From: Pararobbsia silviterrae | GTDB taxonomy: Bacteria > Pseudomonadota > Gammaproteobacteria > Burkholderiales > Burkholderiaceae | Reading direction: 5' to 3' | Length of the DNA stretch: 64,000 nt | NCBI RefSeq assembly: GCF_003628125.1 | Contig: NZ_RBZU01000002.1 | Coordinates: 556,891-620,890, forward strand | In this document: in pieces, positions 45,965-54,969 of the stretch | How the letters are laid out: every line of letters begins with the position of its first letter | How positions within the stretch are numbered: the first letter of the stretch is position 1 | Position numbers and translations under genes: made by a program | Notes under the pieces: model-generated | Database searches by the model: none | What the model saw: only the letters and a program-made list of their open reading frames with translations | What the model was told of the DNA's origin: nothing

Positions 45965-46472
45965 GTTGTCTCCTTTAGGTTTCCTTATTGTTGTGTCAGC
46001 GTCGAACTTCCTTTTTTTGACCCTGGGGTGCTGCCGTACACGCTTGCACTTGGGGCCGGTAAAGCTTCAGCTTCAGCGTCCGTTTGCCGCGATCGGGCTT
46101 GGATCGCCCGTCTGGCTCACGCACTGTCCCGGACTTCGGATCAAGCCCTTGGACACGCTGCGCACGGCGCGAATGCACGCACATCGCCGCAGCGTTGACA
46201 CGCGCCCGCCAGCGTACGCAAGACCGTGCGCGTGTTGCAGCCCCCTGCGGGTGGTGAAACTGGAACCGGTTCACGCCCATGCTCGCGGTTCGGCCTGCAT
46301 CGGACAGCCGTGCAGGTCCGGCGCTGAACGGCACCATGCGCAGGCGATAGCAGGGGAGAAGGCGCAAGCGCGCGTTCTCCCGCGCGTCAGGGTGTGCCCC
46401 GAGTCCGTCGACACCGTTTCGCCGCGCGTGCTTGATCGAGCGGCGCGGTCATGGCCCGATGTCGTCGTGCAT
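45965..46472. other. Intergenic region, no gene recognised
   Basis: This 508-base stretch lies between the start of the porin gene and the stop of the racemase-family gene, both on the minus strand. It should contain the porin promoter. Several open frames cross it, but none has a family motif, a good ribosome site or a plausible composition. No strong hairpin or repeat was found. Confidence 0.4.
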
Positions 46473-47201
46473 TCACTCACCCGCGAAAAGACGCCCTGCG
46501 CCCTCGATGCGCCCCCGCCATCCCGCGAGTTTCAGTACCGACCAGAGTGTTGCCTGATTACTTGTCACCACCGGTTTGCCCAGTGAGGCTTCGAGTTCAT
46601 GCACCGCTTCGAACGCACGGACGTTCGCGCAGGAGAGCAATACCGCGCCGATTGTCGTGTCGATCTGTTCGCGTACGATCTCCGCGATACGTGCCGGCGT
46701 CATCCGCGCGGCTTCCTTCGCGTCCGTGAAGCCGAGCGAGACCGTGCGGGCGATCGAGAATCCCGAGGCTTCGAGCGACTCGCGCTCGATGCGCGAGAAC
46801 ACATCGGCAAACGGGCACACGTGCAGGATGTGGGCGGCATTCAGCGCCACGAGGGCATCCTTGATCGCAACCATCGTGTTGGTCGACGGCAGGTCCAGGC
46901 GCTCCGTGAGACGCTGCGCCAACGCGGCGTCGCCGTGCGCGCCGTTGGCGACGCTCGCCCCCGTGCAATTGAAAACCACGGCGTGCGGCGAGAGGTCCTT
47001 CAGATATTCAGCCTCTTCCGCGGCTTCGAGCCATGCGCGCTGCAGGCTCTCCATCGTCACGCGGCCGCTTTCCTTTCGCAGTCGAATGCGATGCACGTGA
47101 TACGCGACCTCGTCGGGACAGAACAGGCGAAAGTCGTCTTCGGCGATCGTGTTCAGCGACGGCACCACCATCCCTACGCGTAATGTCTCCATCTCGCTCA
47201 T
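46473..47201 (-). CDS. Maleate isomerase / arylmalonate decarboxylase-like (Asp/Glu racemase superfamily)
   Basis: About 242 residues starting at the ATG at 47199-47201; no strong ribosome site decides between this and nearby starts. The pattern is that of the two-cysteine racemase superfamily branch with maleate cis-trans isomerase: VGMVVPSLNTIAEDDF, VVFNCTGAS with the first Cys, LDLPSTNTMVAI, HILHVCPFADVF, ARTVSLGFTD and VLLSCANVRAFE with the second Cys, ending GKPVVTSNQATLW. Maleate isomerase converts maleate to fumarate and is used in nicotinate and gentisate degradation; arylmalonate decarboxylases use one Cys. Here it would act late in the catabolic route. The substrate is an inference. 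Confidence 0.82.
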   Translation of the reverse strand: MSEMETLRVGMVVPSLNTIAEDDFRLFCPDEVAYHVHRIRLRKESGRVTMESLQRAWLEAAEEAEYLKDLSPHAVVFNCTGASVANGAHGDAALAQRLTERLDLPSTNTMVAIKDALVALNAAHILHVCPFADVFSRIERESLEASGFSIARTVSLGFTDAKEAARMTPARIAEIVREQIDTTIGAVLLSCANVRAFEAVHELEASLGKPVVTSNQATLWSVLKLAGWRGRIEGAGRLFAGE

Positions 47202-47258
47202 GTGTTCGTTCAAGTTATGGCCTGGGTTGCATACCGCCCGTCAGCAACATCACCCGCG

Positions 47259-48194
47259 TCACGAGAGCCGGCGCGTGAACGGCGAAACATGCTTCGAAAA
47301 GCGGGGGGTGACCTTGTCACCGTGATCGTGTGCCATGTCGGAATCGACCCGATGTGCACCGAACGCGCTGTCACGCGTCATTTGCTCGGACGAAATCCAG
47401 TGCTCGTGGATCTGCTCGAACGGGCTCATCCAGTAATCGAAGATCTGCGAGCCCAGTGCATGGCGGCTGATGCCGCGGATATGTTCGTATTTGCCCAGCC
47501 GCTGCAGATAGTCGTGGCCCTTGAAAATGTCGTCGGCGTTCTCGACTTCGAAGGACACGTGATGCGCGCCGGATTTCTCGTGGCGCACGACAAAGATCAC
47601 ATGGTGGTCGACCGGCTCCTCGCCTCGATCCAGACGCGAAAACACGCCCAGGCGATTGTCGGGTGTCCCGGCATAGATCTCGTCCGACGGAATGAGGCCC
47701 AGCTTCTGGTGATACCAGTTGAGCGTGGCATCCATGTTCGGCGTGGTCAGCACGCCGTGGCTGACCCGGCGCACGCGCGACGGCCCGCGCAGGATGCTGG
47801 CGCCGCTGCTGCCGCGGACGAATTCGCGTAGCGGCAGCGGCGGCGCCTTTTCACGGCCGCTGACGATTTCGATCTCGAAGCCGTCCGGCGCGCTGAGCAC
47901 TACGCGCCGGCCGCCCCCCGGTTCGTCGATCGGCTCGACCGACTTCGCGTCGCCCGCGGCCACGAAGTCGTGCAGCACGGATTCGTCGGCGGCGTCATAG
48001 CCGAAGGCGATCGTGCCGGGTTCGCCGAGTTCGCAGACGTGAATGAACGGTGCGTCACCGGTGCCGCGCATATAGAGTCGCTTACTGTCGCGATGCACGA
48101 GAATCAAGCCGAAATCGGTCAGAAACGTCTGCATCACGTCGAGATCGGGGACGCTCAAGCGCGCGTAGGAAATGCCTGTAATAGGGGAATGCAT
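47259..48194 (-). CDS. Vicinal-oxygen-chelate (extradiol-dioxygenase-like) protein, copy 1
   Basis: A 311-residue protein with two VOC modules, the size and shape of type I extradiol dioxygenases. Module 1 covers about 5-115 (ISYARLSVPDLDVMQTFLTDFGL, then EPGGGRRVVLSAPDGFEIEIVSG). Module 2 covers about 140-270 and holds the probable iron ligands: His in RVSHGVLTTPNM, His in SGAHHVSFEVENADD and Glu in QIHEHW. It probably cleaves a catechol-like or related ring, or is a non-cleaving relative. It is similar throughout to the gene at 57245. The SBP-like gene follows at 13 bases upstream in transcription order, forming one operon with the racemase-family gene. Confidence 0.85.
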   Translation of the reverse strand: MHSPITGISYARLSVPDLDVMQTFLTDFGLILVHRDSKRLYMRGTGDAPFIHVCELGEPGTIAFGYDAADESVLHDFVAAGDAKSVEPIDEPGGGRRVVLSAPDGFEIEIVSGREKAPPLPLREFVRGSSGASILRGPSRVRRVSHGVLTTPNMDATLNWYHQKLGLIPSDEIYAGTPDNRLGVFSRLDRGEEPVDHHVIFVVRHEKSGAHHVSFEVENADDIFKGHDYLQRLGKYEHIRGISRHALGSQIFDYWMSPFEQIHEHWISSEQMTRDSAFGAHRVDSDMAHDHGDKVTPRFSKHVSPFTRRLS

Positions 48195-48206
48195 GATGTT
48201 TTGCCT

Positions 48207-49112
48207 TCAGGCGATGCCGGCGAGGGCGTCGCGCACAGATCCGTAGAGTTCATCCATCGTAAAGGCTTTTGGAATCAGCCCTTGAGCGACGGCATAACGC
48301 ACACCGATTTCGACCGCGGATTGCACGGCGGCAAAGCCATGCGGCTCGAGTACGAGGTCTCCGGATTTCGGTTCCCCTTCGGCGGCTCGGCGGCTTTCGA
48401 CCAAGGCCTTGTAAGCGGCGCGCACGATATCGGGCCGCTCGTCCGCGAGCTCTTGCCGGATCACCACCATGTGATTGATCGGCACGGCGTGGTAGCGAGC
48501 ATGCCACGCACGTTGGGCGGCGGCCGGATCGTCGATGACGGAGGTCACGCGATCATCGCCTACGCGTTTCGCGCCATACAGAATGGCATCGACATCGCCA
48601 TCGACGAGTGCCTGAAACAGATCCTCGTCGCCTTCCAGGCGCGACACCCACGCCGGATCGGAACACTCGGCGACGTGGCCGCCTTCCTTGACGAGCCAGC
48701 GGACCTTGTCGACCTCGATGCCGAAGTCATCCATCAGAAAGCCGCGGACCCAGGTCGGCGTCGTTTGCGAATACGAGCGCATGGCGACCTTGCGGCCGTG
48801 CAGTTCGCTTGCCTTGAACGGATCGTCGGTGCGTCGCAGCAGGCTCGCATGATGAAACTTGCCGTTCATCACGAACGGCAGCAGCAGGAACGGTTTGCCG
48901 ACGGATCGTGCTTGCAGGAAGGTCGACAGCGCCAACTCCGAAAGATCGAATTTCAAGTCCCGCACCGCAAGCTTGAAACCCTTCATGGCGTCGTCGAAGG
49001 GTGCGATATCGAGCTCCGCGCCTTCGACTTTCACGGCCCCAGTCTTGAGCGCGCTGGTTTTGGGGTAGGTGCCCAGCAGCGTGCTAAGGCGGATCAGTGT
49101 TTGTTGCGGCAT
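48207..49112 (-). CDS. Pht5/SBP-like protein, copy 2 (no signal peptide)
   Basis: About 301 residues from the ATG at 49110-49112, supported by AAAGG 7 bases upstream. The same family as the gene at 39452: LSTLLGTYPKTSALKTGAVKVEGAELDI, DLSELALSTFLQA, FHHASLLRRTDDP, VAMRSYSQTTPTWVRGFL, VPINHMVVIRQELADE and EPHGFAAVQSAVEIGVRYAV. The N-terminus is not a signal peptide and no ABC transporter genes accompany it. By relation to 4,5-dihydroxyphthalate decarboxylase it may be a decarboxylase acting on the ring acid before cleavage by the adjacent VOC protein. A binding protein role cannot be excluded. Confidence 0.75.
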   Translation of the reverse strand: MPQQTLIRLSTLLGTYPKTSALKTGAVKVEGAELDIAPFDDAMKGFKLAVRDLKFDLSELALSTFLQARSVGKPFLLLPFVMNGKFHHASLLRRTDDPFKASELHGRKVAMRSYSQTTPTWVRGFLMDDFGIEVDKVRWLVKEGGHVAECSDPAWVSRLEGDEDLFQALVDGDVDAILYGAKRVGDDRVTSVIDDPAAAQRAWHARYHAVPINHMVVIRQELADERPDIVRAAYKALVESRRAAEGEPKSGDLVLEPHGFAAVQSAVEIGVRYAVAQGLIPKAFTMDELYGSVRDALAGIA

Positions 49113-49350
49113 CAATGTACCTTTGCGTCTGACGCTGATAATCAGGATTGACGTGGGTCGAAAAGCGCGGCGGCGGGGGTCATCCGGCGCGACGGTCAAA
49201 GCGACGAGAATCAGTGTAGAGGCGCTGGGTTGAACGAGGTTATCTGAAATCTGCAGGGCTCATATGATTTTGCTTAACCTCGATCAGCCGTCCGTATCAA
49301 CCCTGCTTTCAGACCCTTCCGGTTTCGTCCGGGCGCTCGACGATCGCGCA

Positions 49351-49427
49351 TTGCGAGTTGCGCATCGCGCATTGCGAATTGCGAGTTGCAAGTTGCAAGT
49401 TGCAAGTTGCGAATTACGAATTGCGAT
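49351..49427 (+). repeat. Heptamer tandem repeat (TTGCRAN), eleven units
   Basis: Eleven consecutive 7-base units read ttgcgag, ttgcgca, tcgcgca, ttgcgaa, ttgcgag, three ttgcaag, ttgcgaa, ttacgaa and ttgcgat. It lies in the 357-base gap (49113-49469) between the SBP-like gene start and the MFS gene stop, in which no gene was recognised. The central triplet is perfect and the flanks are decayed copies. Copy number could vary between strains. Confidence 0.85.
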
Positions 49428-49469
49428 GTCGGTCGGCCCGCGGTCGATGTCTGAAGTCGACGTCTGCGA

Positions 49470-50879
49470 TCAGTGCAGTTGCTGATCGATCTGCTCCAAG
49501 GTCCGGCCCTTGGTTTCGCGTGCCACGAGCACATAGACGAGACCGGCAAGCAGGAACATTGCACCGAGGTAGCAGAACGCCGTGACGATGGACTGGATGG
49601 TGGCTTCCGGTCTGATCAGGCTGGCGGATCCGACCACCACGGAGAGCCCGAGCGGACCGATGATCTTGCCGATGCTGCCGATGGCGTAGCTGATGCCCGA
49701 ACCGCGCCCGCGCAGACCCGATGGCCATATTTCCGAGGTGTACATGGCCATGATGGCGAAGCTGCTGTCGGCCAGCACGAACGCCAGTCCGAACGGCAAC
49801 CAGAACAGGGCGCTGACGAACAGATCGCCATGACCGACGAGTCCTGCGACGAGCAGACACAGCGTCGTGCCGCAGGCGGCCACCGCGCCGCAGGCGCGAC
49901 GGCCGATGCGGTCGGACAGCCAGCCCGTGGCGAAGCGGCACAGGAGTCCGGCCAGGCTGAAGCCGATCATGAGCTTCGCCGCCTGCGACCCCGGGATGCC
50001 GAGCACTTGCGATAGCAGCGTCGGGGCCCAGAGCACGGTGCCGTAGTAGCCCGTGACGACGCCGAAATTGATCAGGGCACCCGAGAAAAAGCTGCGCCTG
50101 TGCGCGAGCATCTGACGCCAGCGCGGGCGCTGCGGCACCGCGCCGTGCGCCTGCACGATGCGCTCGATCTCCGCCGATGGGCCCAGCGCCCACGCCAGCG
50201 TGCGCCGGCCCAGGTCGGTGTAACCATGCGCGAGGGCCCAGCGTGGCGATTCCGGAATAAAAAACTGGCCCAGCAAACCGAGTACCGCGGGCAGCGCGCC
50301 GATGCCGAACATGCCGCGCCAGCCGATGTGCGGCATCAGGAACGAGGCGCACAGCGCGCCGAGCAGCAGGCCGCCGCCCGCGGCCGTCGACACCACGCCG
50401 CAGGCAAAGCCGCGATTCCCGGCCGGCATGAATTCCTGCACGAGCATGACGAAGATGAAGAAGCCGCCGGTGCCGAAGCCGAGCAAGGTCCGCAGCGCCG
50501 CAAGCAGAACCCAGTTGCCGGACGGCACGAAGGCCAATGCCAGACTCGCCGCCGAGCACGTGAAAATGGTGGCGATCACCGTCTTCTTGCGCCCGATCCG
50601 ATCAGCCACATGCCCCCAGACGAACGAGCCGCACACTGCGCCGATTCCGGAGGAAAACAGGATCACGGCGGACGTGCCGTAGCTCAGATGCCAGGGCTGG
50701 GTGATGACGGCCAGCACGAAGGCGATGACGTACATGTCCATCGTCTCGAGCATGCCCGCAATCGCGCAGAAGGCCAGCACCCGCCATTGATTCGCGGTCA
50801 GCGGTGGTGATCGCGTCGCGCCATGGGTATGCGGATGGAACTGCAACTCCGCGCCGATATCCGACGGACTGTTTGCCAT
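49470..50879 (-). CDS. MFS transporter, aromatic acid/H+ symporter-like
   Basis: A 469-residue twelve-helix transporter with AGGAG 7 bases before the ATG. The loop 2-3 signature appears as GHVADRIGRKK and again in the second half as GWLSDRIGRRA, and the end of helix 6 has PESPRWAL, characteristic of the sugar and aromatic-acid branches; the tail RETKGRTLEQ is also typical. Helix 1 contains an acidic residue (MLETMDMYVIAF), as in aromatic-acid symporters of the BenK/PcaK type. It probably imports the acid degraded by the adjacent genes. Confidence 0.9.
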   Translation of the reverse strand: MANSPSDIGAELQFHPHTHGATRSPPLTANQWRVLAFCAIAGMLETMDMYVIAFVLAVITQPWHLSYGTSAVILFSSGIGAVCGSFVWGHVADRIGRKKTVIATIFTCSAASLALAFVPSGNWVLLAALRTLLGFGTGGFFIFVMLVQEFMPAGNRGFACGVVSTAAGGGLLLGALCASFLMPHIGWRGMFGIGALPAVLGLLGQFFIPESPRWALAHGYTDLGRRTLAWALGPSAEIERIVQAHGAVPQRPRWRQMLAHRRSFFSGALINFGVVTGYYGTVLWAPTLLSQVLGIPGSQAAKLMIGFSLAGLLCRFATGWLSDRIGRRACGAVAACGTTLCLLVAGLVGHGDLFVSALFWLPFGLAFVLADSSFAIMAMYTSEIWPSGLRGRGSGISYAIGSIGKIIGPLGLSVVVGSASLIRPEATIQSIVTAFCYLGAMFLLAGLVYVLVARETKGRTLEQIDQQLH

Positions 50880-50917
50880 TCACGTTCTCCTCTCATGCCT
50901 CTCGCGGAGGCTTATGG

Positions 50918-51745
50918 TTATGCGCCCGTTGCGGGGCTCCAGCCAAGCCAGTGACACACGGATTCACCCATGATCAGGCGCTTGTCTTGTTGTGACAGCC
51001 AGGGAATGCCTTCGGTCATCAGCGTGACGACCTCGCGATAGCGGCAGGACATTCGCGTGAGGTCCGATGCCCAGAACATCCGCTCCGGGCCATAGGCGTC
51101 ATAGACCTGCCGCAGATAGCCATGCAGCGACGGATGCGGAAAGGCGTCGATCGTCGAATAGGTCGGCAACCCGCCGGCCTTGACCGAGATGTTCCGGAAT
51201 GCGGCGAGGGACAGCAGTTGCGGCAGATGCTCGAACGCCGCGCCATCCTTGGCGCCCCGTGGGATGCCAAGGTGATCGACGCATATGCGCAGGTTCGGAA
51301 AGCGCCGGGCGATGTCGGCCACGAGCGGTACGCCGCCGGGAATCAGCAGCATCACCGGCAGGTCCGCGCGTTCGGCTTCGGTCCAAATCCAGTCGGCGAT
51401 GCCGCCCGCCAACTGCGCTTGTTTTTCCGGCGTGTTGAAACTCAAACGCAAGCCGTACATGCCGGCCTGCTTGCGCCAGTCGCGAATGCGCCGCGGGTCC
51501 GGCGGCCCTTTCCAGTCGATGCCGCCCGTGACGGCGAAGCGCCCGGGATGAACACGCGCCGCTTCGAGCGAGTAGTCATTGCCACCGGGGTCCCATCCCG
51601 GCGGCGCGAGCAGGGCGCAGTCCACGCCCGCGGCCAGCATCTCGCTTTGCAGCGCCTCGGTGGTGAATGGATTCTGTTTGTGGGTATGGTGGGCCGAGGC
51701 AATTCCGGCCGCCCAGATATGTATCTGGGCATCGACTATCAACAT
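50918..51745 (-). CDS. Amidohydrolase, LigI-like (COG3618 type)
   Basis: A 275-residue TIM-barrel hydrolase related to 2-pyrone-4,6-dicarboxylate lactonase. It starts MLIVDAQIHIW (QIH replacing the usual HxH), and continues with MLAAGVDCALLAPPGWDPG, RFAVTGGIDWKGPPDP, GMYGLRLSFN, LPVMLLIPGG, LRICVDHLGIPRG (a conserved His) and MFWASDLTRM (catalytic Asp). Loss of the first His of the HxH pair is also known in the metal-independent LigI group. Lactone hydrolysis in a meta-cleavage route is a reasonable guess. Confidence 0.82.
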   Translation of the reverse strand: MLIVDAQIHIWAAGIASAHHTHKQNPFTTEALQSEMLAAGVDCALLAPPGWDPGGNDYSLEAARVHPGRFAVTGGIDWKGPPDPRRIRDWRKQAGMYGLRLSFNTPEKQAQLAGGIADWIWTEAERADLPVMLLIPGGVPLVADIARRFPNLRICVDHLGIPRGAKDGAAFEHLPQLLSLAAFRNISVKAGGLPTYSTIDAFPHPSLHGYLRQVYDAYGPERMFWASDLTRMSCRYREVVTLMTEGIPWLSQQDKRLIMGESVCHWLGWSPATGA

Positions 51746-52111
51746 ATTAGGATCTCTAATTGATGCGGAATCAGCGCGCTGGCACTGTGCGATCGGAGGC
51801 TTTCCCCGGCGTTAACCCGATCAAGCGCATGCGGCGGATGCACGCTTTGGGTGATCACATCTTAAGCGAAAGATCGGCGCGCTCAAGACCCCGCCGGGGG
51901 TACTCAGCAAAAACCGATGATCTCGGCAATTGTTTTATTTTCGGGCGCGTGTGACGCAAATCTAGAATCTCTCCGTCAATGCAAACCGCCGGGAACGCTT
52001 GCCCGATGGCGTTTCACGCACGCATGTGCAGCGCCGAGGATCATCGATTTCGTACTTAATCAACACATGGGCCAGTTTCACGTTCCGGCCCAACGGAGAG
52101 AGCGAAGTTAC
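51746..52111. promoter_or_regulatory. Divergent intergenic region between two amidohydrolase genes
   Basis: The 366 bases separate the minus-strand LigI-like gene and the plus-strand amidohydrolase operon, so promoters for both sets must lie here. Open frames run through it from the right-hand gene, but the ribosome-proximal ATG at 52112 and the family start exclude them. No convincing -35/-10 pair or LysR box was identified by eye. Confidence 0.4.
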
Positions 52112-52969
52112 ATGCCAGAAAAATTGTTCGACATTCATCCGCACATCATCTCCGCGGACAGCCAACGCTATCCGGTTTCTCCCCTGGGCGGCAAACGCTC
52201 GGAATGGTCGACACATCGACCGGTCGACTTCGAACAACTCGTCGCCGGCATGGACGAGGCCGGGATCACCAAGGCGGCGATCGTCCATTCTTCCACCACC
52301 TACGGTTACGACAATTCCTATCTCGCCGATTCGATCGCCGAGCATCAGCAACGCTTCACGGGCGTGTTTTCGGTCGATGTCCGAGCCGCCGACGCGCCCC
52401 AGCGCATCCGCTACTGGCTCGATCGCGGACTGTCCGGCTTGCGCTTGTTCGCGGCGGGCAGCACGGTCAAGACCGATCAATCGTGGATCGCCGATCCGGC
52501 GAGCTATCCGGCCTGGGAATATTGCGAGCAGCATGGCATTGCGGTCGCGATTTCGATGCGCCAGGAAGGGTTGCCGCATCTGACACAGATCGCGAAGCGT
52601 TATCCCTCGGTGCGCATCGTCCTCGACCATCTGCTGCATGCGCCGATCAGCGATGGTCCGGCCTACGCCGCAGCGACGCCGATGTTCGAGATGGCGCACT
52701 ATCCGAACATTTATCTGAAGCTGACGAGCGCCATCATCCGCCGTACCCAGGAGGGCAGCGCCACGCCGGAGTCATTCTTCGAAAAGTTGCTCGGCGCCTT
52801 CGGCTCGCAACGCATCGCATGGGGTTCGAATTACCCCGCTGTGGAGCAATCCCTTCCGGAGATCGTCGCGCACGGCAAGGCGACACTGGCCTTCCTGCCG
52901 CAGGAAGATCAGGAAAACATCTTCTGGCGCACCGCGGCGACGCTGTATCCCGCCCTGGCGGATAAATAA
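52112..52969 (+). CDS. Amidohydrolase (PF04909 type), paralogue A
   Basis: A 285-residue TIM-barrel protein beginning with the metal-site motif DIHPHIIS. It shares long conserved stretches with the gene at 58249: KAAIVHSSTTYGY, GVFSVDV, GLSGLRLFAAGSTVK, SWIADP and VRIVLDHLL. The strand-8 motif is WGSNYPA, where other members carry Asp in place of Asn. GGAGAG lies upstream but rather far from the ATG. The stop overlaps the next start (TAATG), so it is coupled to the SBP-like gene. It may hydrolyse a ring-fission lactone or decarboxylate an intermediate. Confidence 0.82.
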   Translation: MPEKLFDIHPHIISADSQRYPVSPLGGKRSEWSTHRPVDFEQLVAGMDEAGITKAAIVHSSTTYGYDNSYLADSIAEHQQRFTGVFSVDVRAADAPQRIRYWLDRGLSGLRLFAAGSTVKTDQSWIADPASYPAWEYCEQHGIAVAISMRQEGLPHLTQIAKRYPSVRIVLDHLLHAPISDGPAYAAATPMFEMAHYPNIYLKLTSAIIRRTQEGSATPESFFEKLLGAFGSQRIAWGSNYPAVEQSLPEIVAHGKATLAFLPQEDQENIFWRTAATLYPALADK

Positions 52970-53976
52970 TGGCGGACTTGAATTCGGCGTCTGCCGGACA
53001 GGCTCCGAGGATGAACGCGGGTCTGATTCCGGTCCGTGTCATCGACGTCGGCGGGACGCACGAGCTGGCCACGGTCGAACTGATGCGCGCAGAAGGCTAT
53101 GCGCAGCGCCTGGGCGTCGATATCCGGCGGACCTATGTGACCAACGGCGCGGAGGCGGTCGATTTGCTGCTCGCGGGCAAGGCGGATATCGCGGTGCAGG
53201 CGGGCTTCGGCCCGGCGCTGACCGCGATTGCCAAGGAGGCGCCGCTGCGGGTCGTGGCGGCTTCGAACTTGCTCACCGTGCACGCGGTCTACTCTCGCAA
53301 GCCCGACATCCGCCGTCTCGAGGATCTCGCCGGCCGCACCGTCGGTGTCGGCAAGCTCGGGGCGTTGACGCACCAGCTCATCTTCGCCGCGTTGCGCAAG
53401 CATGATATCGATCCGGCGAGCGTCCGGTTCGTCTCGATCGGCAACAGCGGCACGATCTTCAAAGCCCTGCTCAGAGGCGAAGTCGATGCCGGCTTCGGCG
53501 AGACCGAGGTGTTCGACAATCAGCAGCACTACGGCGTGCACGCGCTCGAAGACGGCGTCCTTTGGCGCGAATTGCCCGACTTCCCGAACCAGGCTTCGTT
53601 CGCCCCCTGCGCGGTGATCCGCGAGAAGCGCGACGCGCTGACGCGCACGCTGGCCGCCTATGCGCTGCTTTACCGGCGGCTGCATAGCCCGGCCTCGTGG
53701 GACGCCTACGCGGCGGCCTGGACCACGGCGCTTCCTGATTCCGGCATCGAGGAAGGCCGCAGTCAATGGCGGTTCTATCAGGACAATCATCCGTTCGCGG
53801 AGGATCTGTTGTTGCCGGAGGTGCAGTTGCGCTACCTGCAGGAACTCAACATCAGCATGCACTTGCAGCGCAGTGCGTTGCCGTTCGAGGTTGTCGCCGA
53901 CATGTCCATGGCGCGCGACGCGCTGCGGCTGCTCGACGCAATGGAACCGCACAACCAGGAGAAAGCCGCATCATGA
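52969..53976 (+). CDS. NMT1/SsuA-like substrate-binding-fold protein without signal peptide
   Basis: A 335-residue type II periplasmic-binding-protein fold: VRVIDVGGTHELATVELMRAEG, AVDLLLAGKADIAVQAGFG, LRVVAASNLLTVHAVYSRKP, LAGRTVGVGKLGALTHQL, VRFVSIGNSGTIFKALLRGEVDAGF and PCAVIREKRDALTRTLAAYALLY. Proteins of this kind usually serve ABC importers, but residues 1-25 (MADLNSASAGQAP...) are polar with no export signal, and no permease or ATPase gene is present. It overlaps both neighbours (TAATG upstream, ATGA downstream). A cytoplasmic binding protein or an enzyme is therefore possible. Confidence 0.75.
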   Translation: MADLNSASAGQAPRMNAGLIPVRVIDVGGTHELATVELMRAEGYAQRLGVDIRRTYVTNGAEAVDLLLAGKADIAVQAGFGPALTAIAKEAPLRVVAASNLLTVHAVYSRKPDIRRLEDLAGRTVGVGKLGALTHQLIFAALRKHDIDPASVRFVSIGNSGTIFKALLRGEVDAGFGETEVFDNQQHYGVHALEDGVLWRELPDFPNQASFAPCAVIREKRDALTRTLAAYALLYRRLHSPASWDAYAAAWTTALPDSGIEEGRSQWRFYQDNHPFAEDLLLPEVQLRYLQELNISMHLQRSALPFEVVADMSMARDALRLLDAMEPHNQEKAAS

Positions 53977-54956
53977 ACGCGACCCCGAATCCGCGCCCGC
54001 TCGGGCGCTCCGGTCTGACGACGCTGCCGCTTGCGCTCGGCGGCAATGTCTTCGGCTGGACCGCGGATCAGCAGATGTCTCACGCCATCCTCGACCGCTT
54101 CGTCGACGCGGGCTTCTCGCTCGTCGACACGGCCGATGTGTATTCGAAGTGGGTCCCCGGCAACACCGGTGGCGAATCGGAGACGATCATCGGCAACTGG
54201 CTGAAAGCGCGCGGTGGACGAGAGCGGCTGCTCGTGGCGACCAAGGTCGGCGGTGAGCTGCATCCTGGGCAGAAAGGGCTCTCCGCCCAACACATCAAGA
54301 CTGCCGTCGAGGGTTCGCTGAAGCGGCTTCAGACCGACTACATCGATCTCTACCAGGCGCACTACAACGACGACACGGTGGCGTTCGAGGAAACGCTCGG
54401 CGCGTTTGACGACTTGATCAAGGCGGGCAAGGTGCGCGCGATCGGCGTTTCCAACCATGACCCGGATCGCCTGAAGGCGGCCATGGAGGTCAGCCGAGCG
54501 CGCGGATTGCCGCGCTATGAGGTGCTGCAGCCGCTGTACAACCTCTATGATCGGCGCGAGTTCGAGCAGATCTTCGCGCCGCTGTGCTGCGCCGAGGATA
54601 TCGGTGTCATCAGTTTCAAGGCGCTGGCCAACGGCTTCCTGAGCGGCAAGTACCGCACCGCGGACGATGTGAGTGCGAGCCGCCGCAAAGCCAGCAATCA
54701 GGCCTACATGAACGCGCGTGGCTTTCGCATTCTCGACGCGCTCGACGCCGTCGCCGAACGCAACGACGTGACGCCGGCGCAGGTGGCGATCGCGTGGACT
54801 GCGGCCCAGAGCGGGATCACCGCACCCATCGCGAGTGCGACGTCGATCCCGCAGATCGACAGCTTGCTGGTCGCCGCTCGGCTATCGCTCGATGCGGACG
54901 CGCTGGCGCTGCTGGATCGCGCCAGTGCGTATGCGCCGGCCGGCGCGCACGCGTGA
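53973..54956 (+). CDS. Aldo/keto reductase
   Basis: A 327-residue NAD(P)H-dependent reductase, co-translated with the preceding gene (ATGA). The barrel signature and tetrad are visible: DTADVYSKW (Asp and Tyr), LVATKVGG (Lys), YQAHYNDD (His), plus IGVSNHDP, SFKALANGFLSGKYR and the C-terminal cofactor segment TAPIASATSIPQIDSL. It belongs to the AKR group close to Tas/YajO-like proteins. In this operon it may reduce an aldehyde or ketone intermediate, or run as a dehydrogenase of a ring-fission semialdehyde lactol, as in protocatechuate 4,5-cleavage. Confidence 0.93.
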   Translation: MNATPNPRPLGRSGLTTLPLALGGNVFGWTADQQMSHAILDRFVDAGFSLVDTADVYSKWVPGNTGGESETIIGNWLKARGGRERLLVATKVGGELHPGQKGLSAQHIKTAVEGSLKRLQTDYIDLYQAHYNDDTVAFEETLGAFDDLIKAGKVRAIGVSNHDPDRLKAAMEVSRARGLPRYEVLQPLYNLYDRREFEQIFAPLCCAEDIGVISFKALANGFLSGKYRTADDVSASRRKASNQAYMNARGFRILDALDAVAERNDVTPAQVAIAWTAAQSGITAPIASATSIPQIDSLLVAARLSLDADALALLDRASAYAPAGAHA

Positions 54957-54969
54957 AGGAGGGGATCAC

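Noticed and set aside
45965..46472. Overlapping open frames between porin and racemase-family genes
   Set aside because: None has a family motif or ribosome site; treated as intergenic.
49351..49427. Heptamer array considered as a CRISPR-like or origin-type iteron element
   Set aside because: Units are only 7 bases with no spacers, no cas genes and no replication gene nearby.
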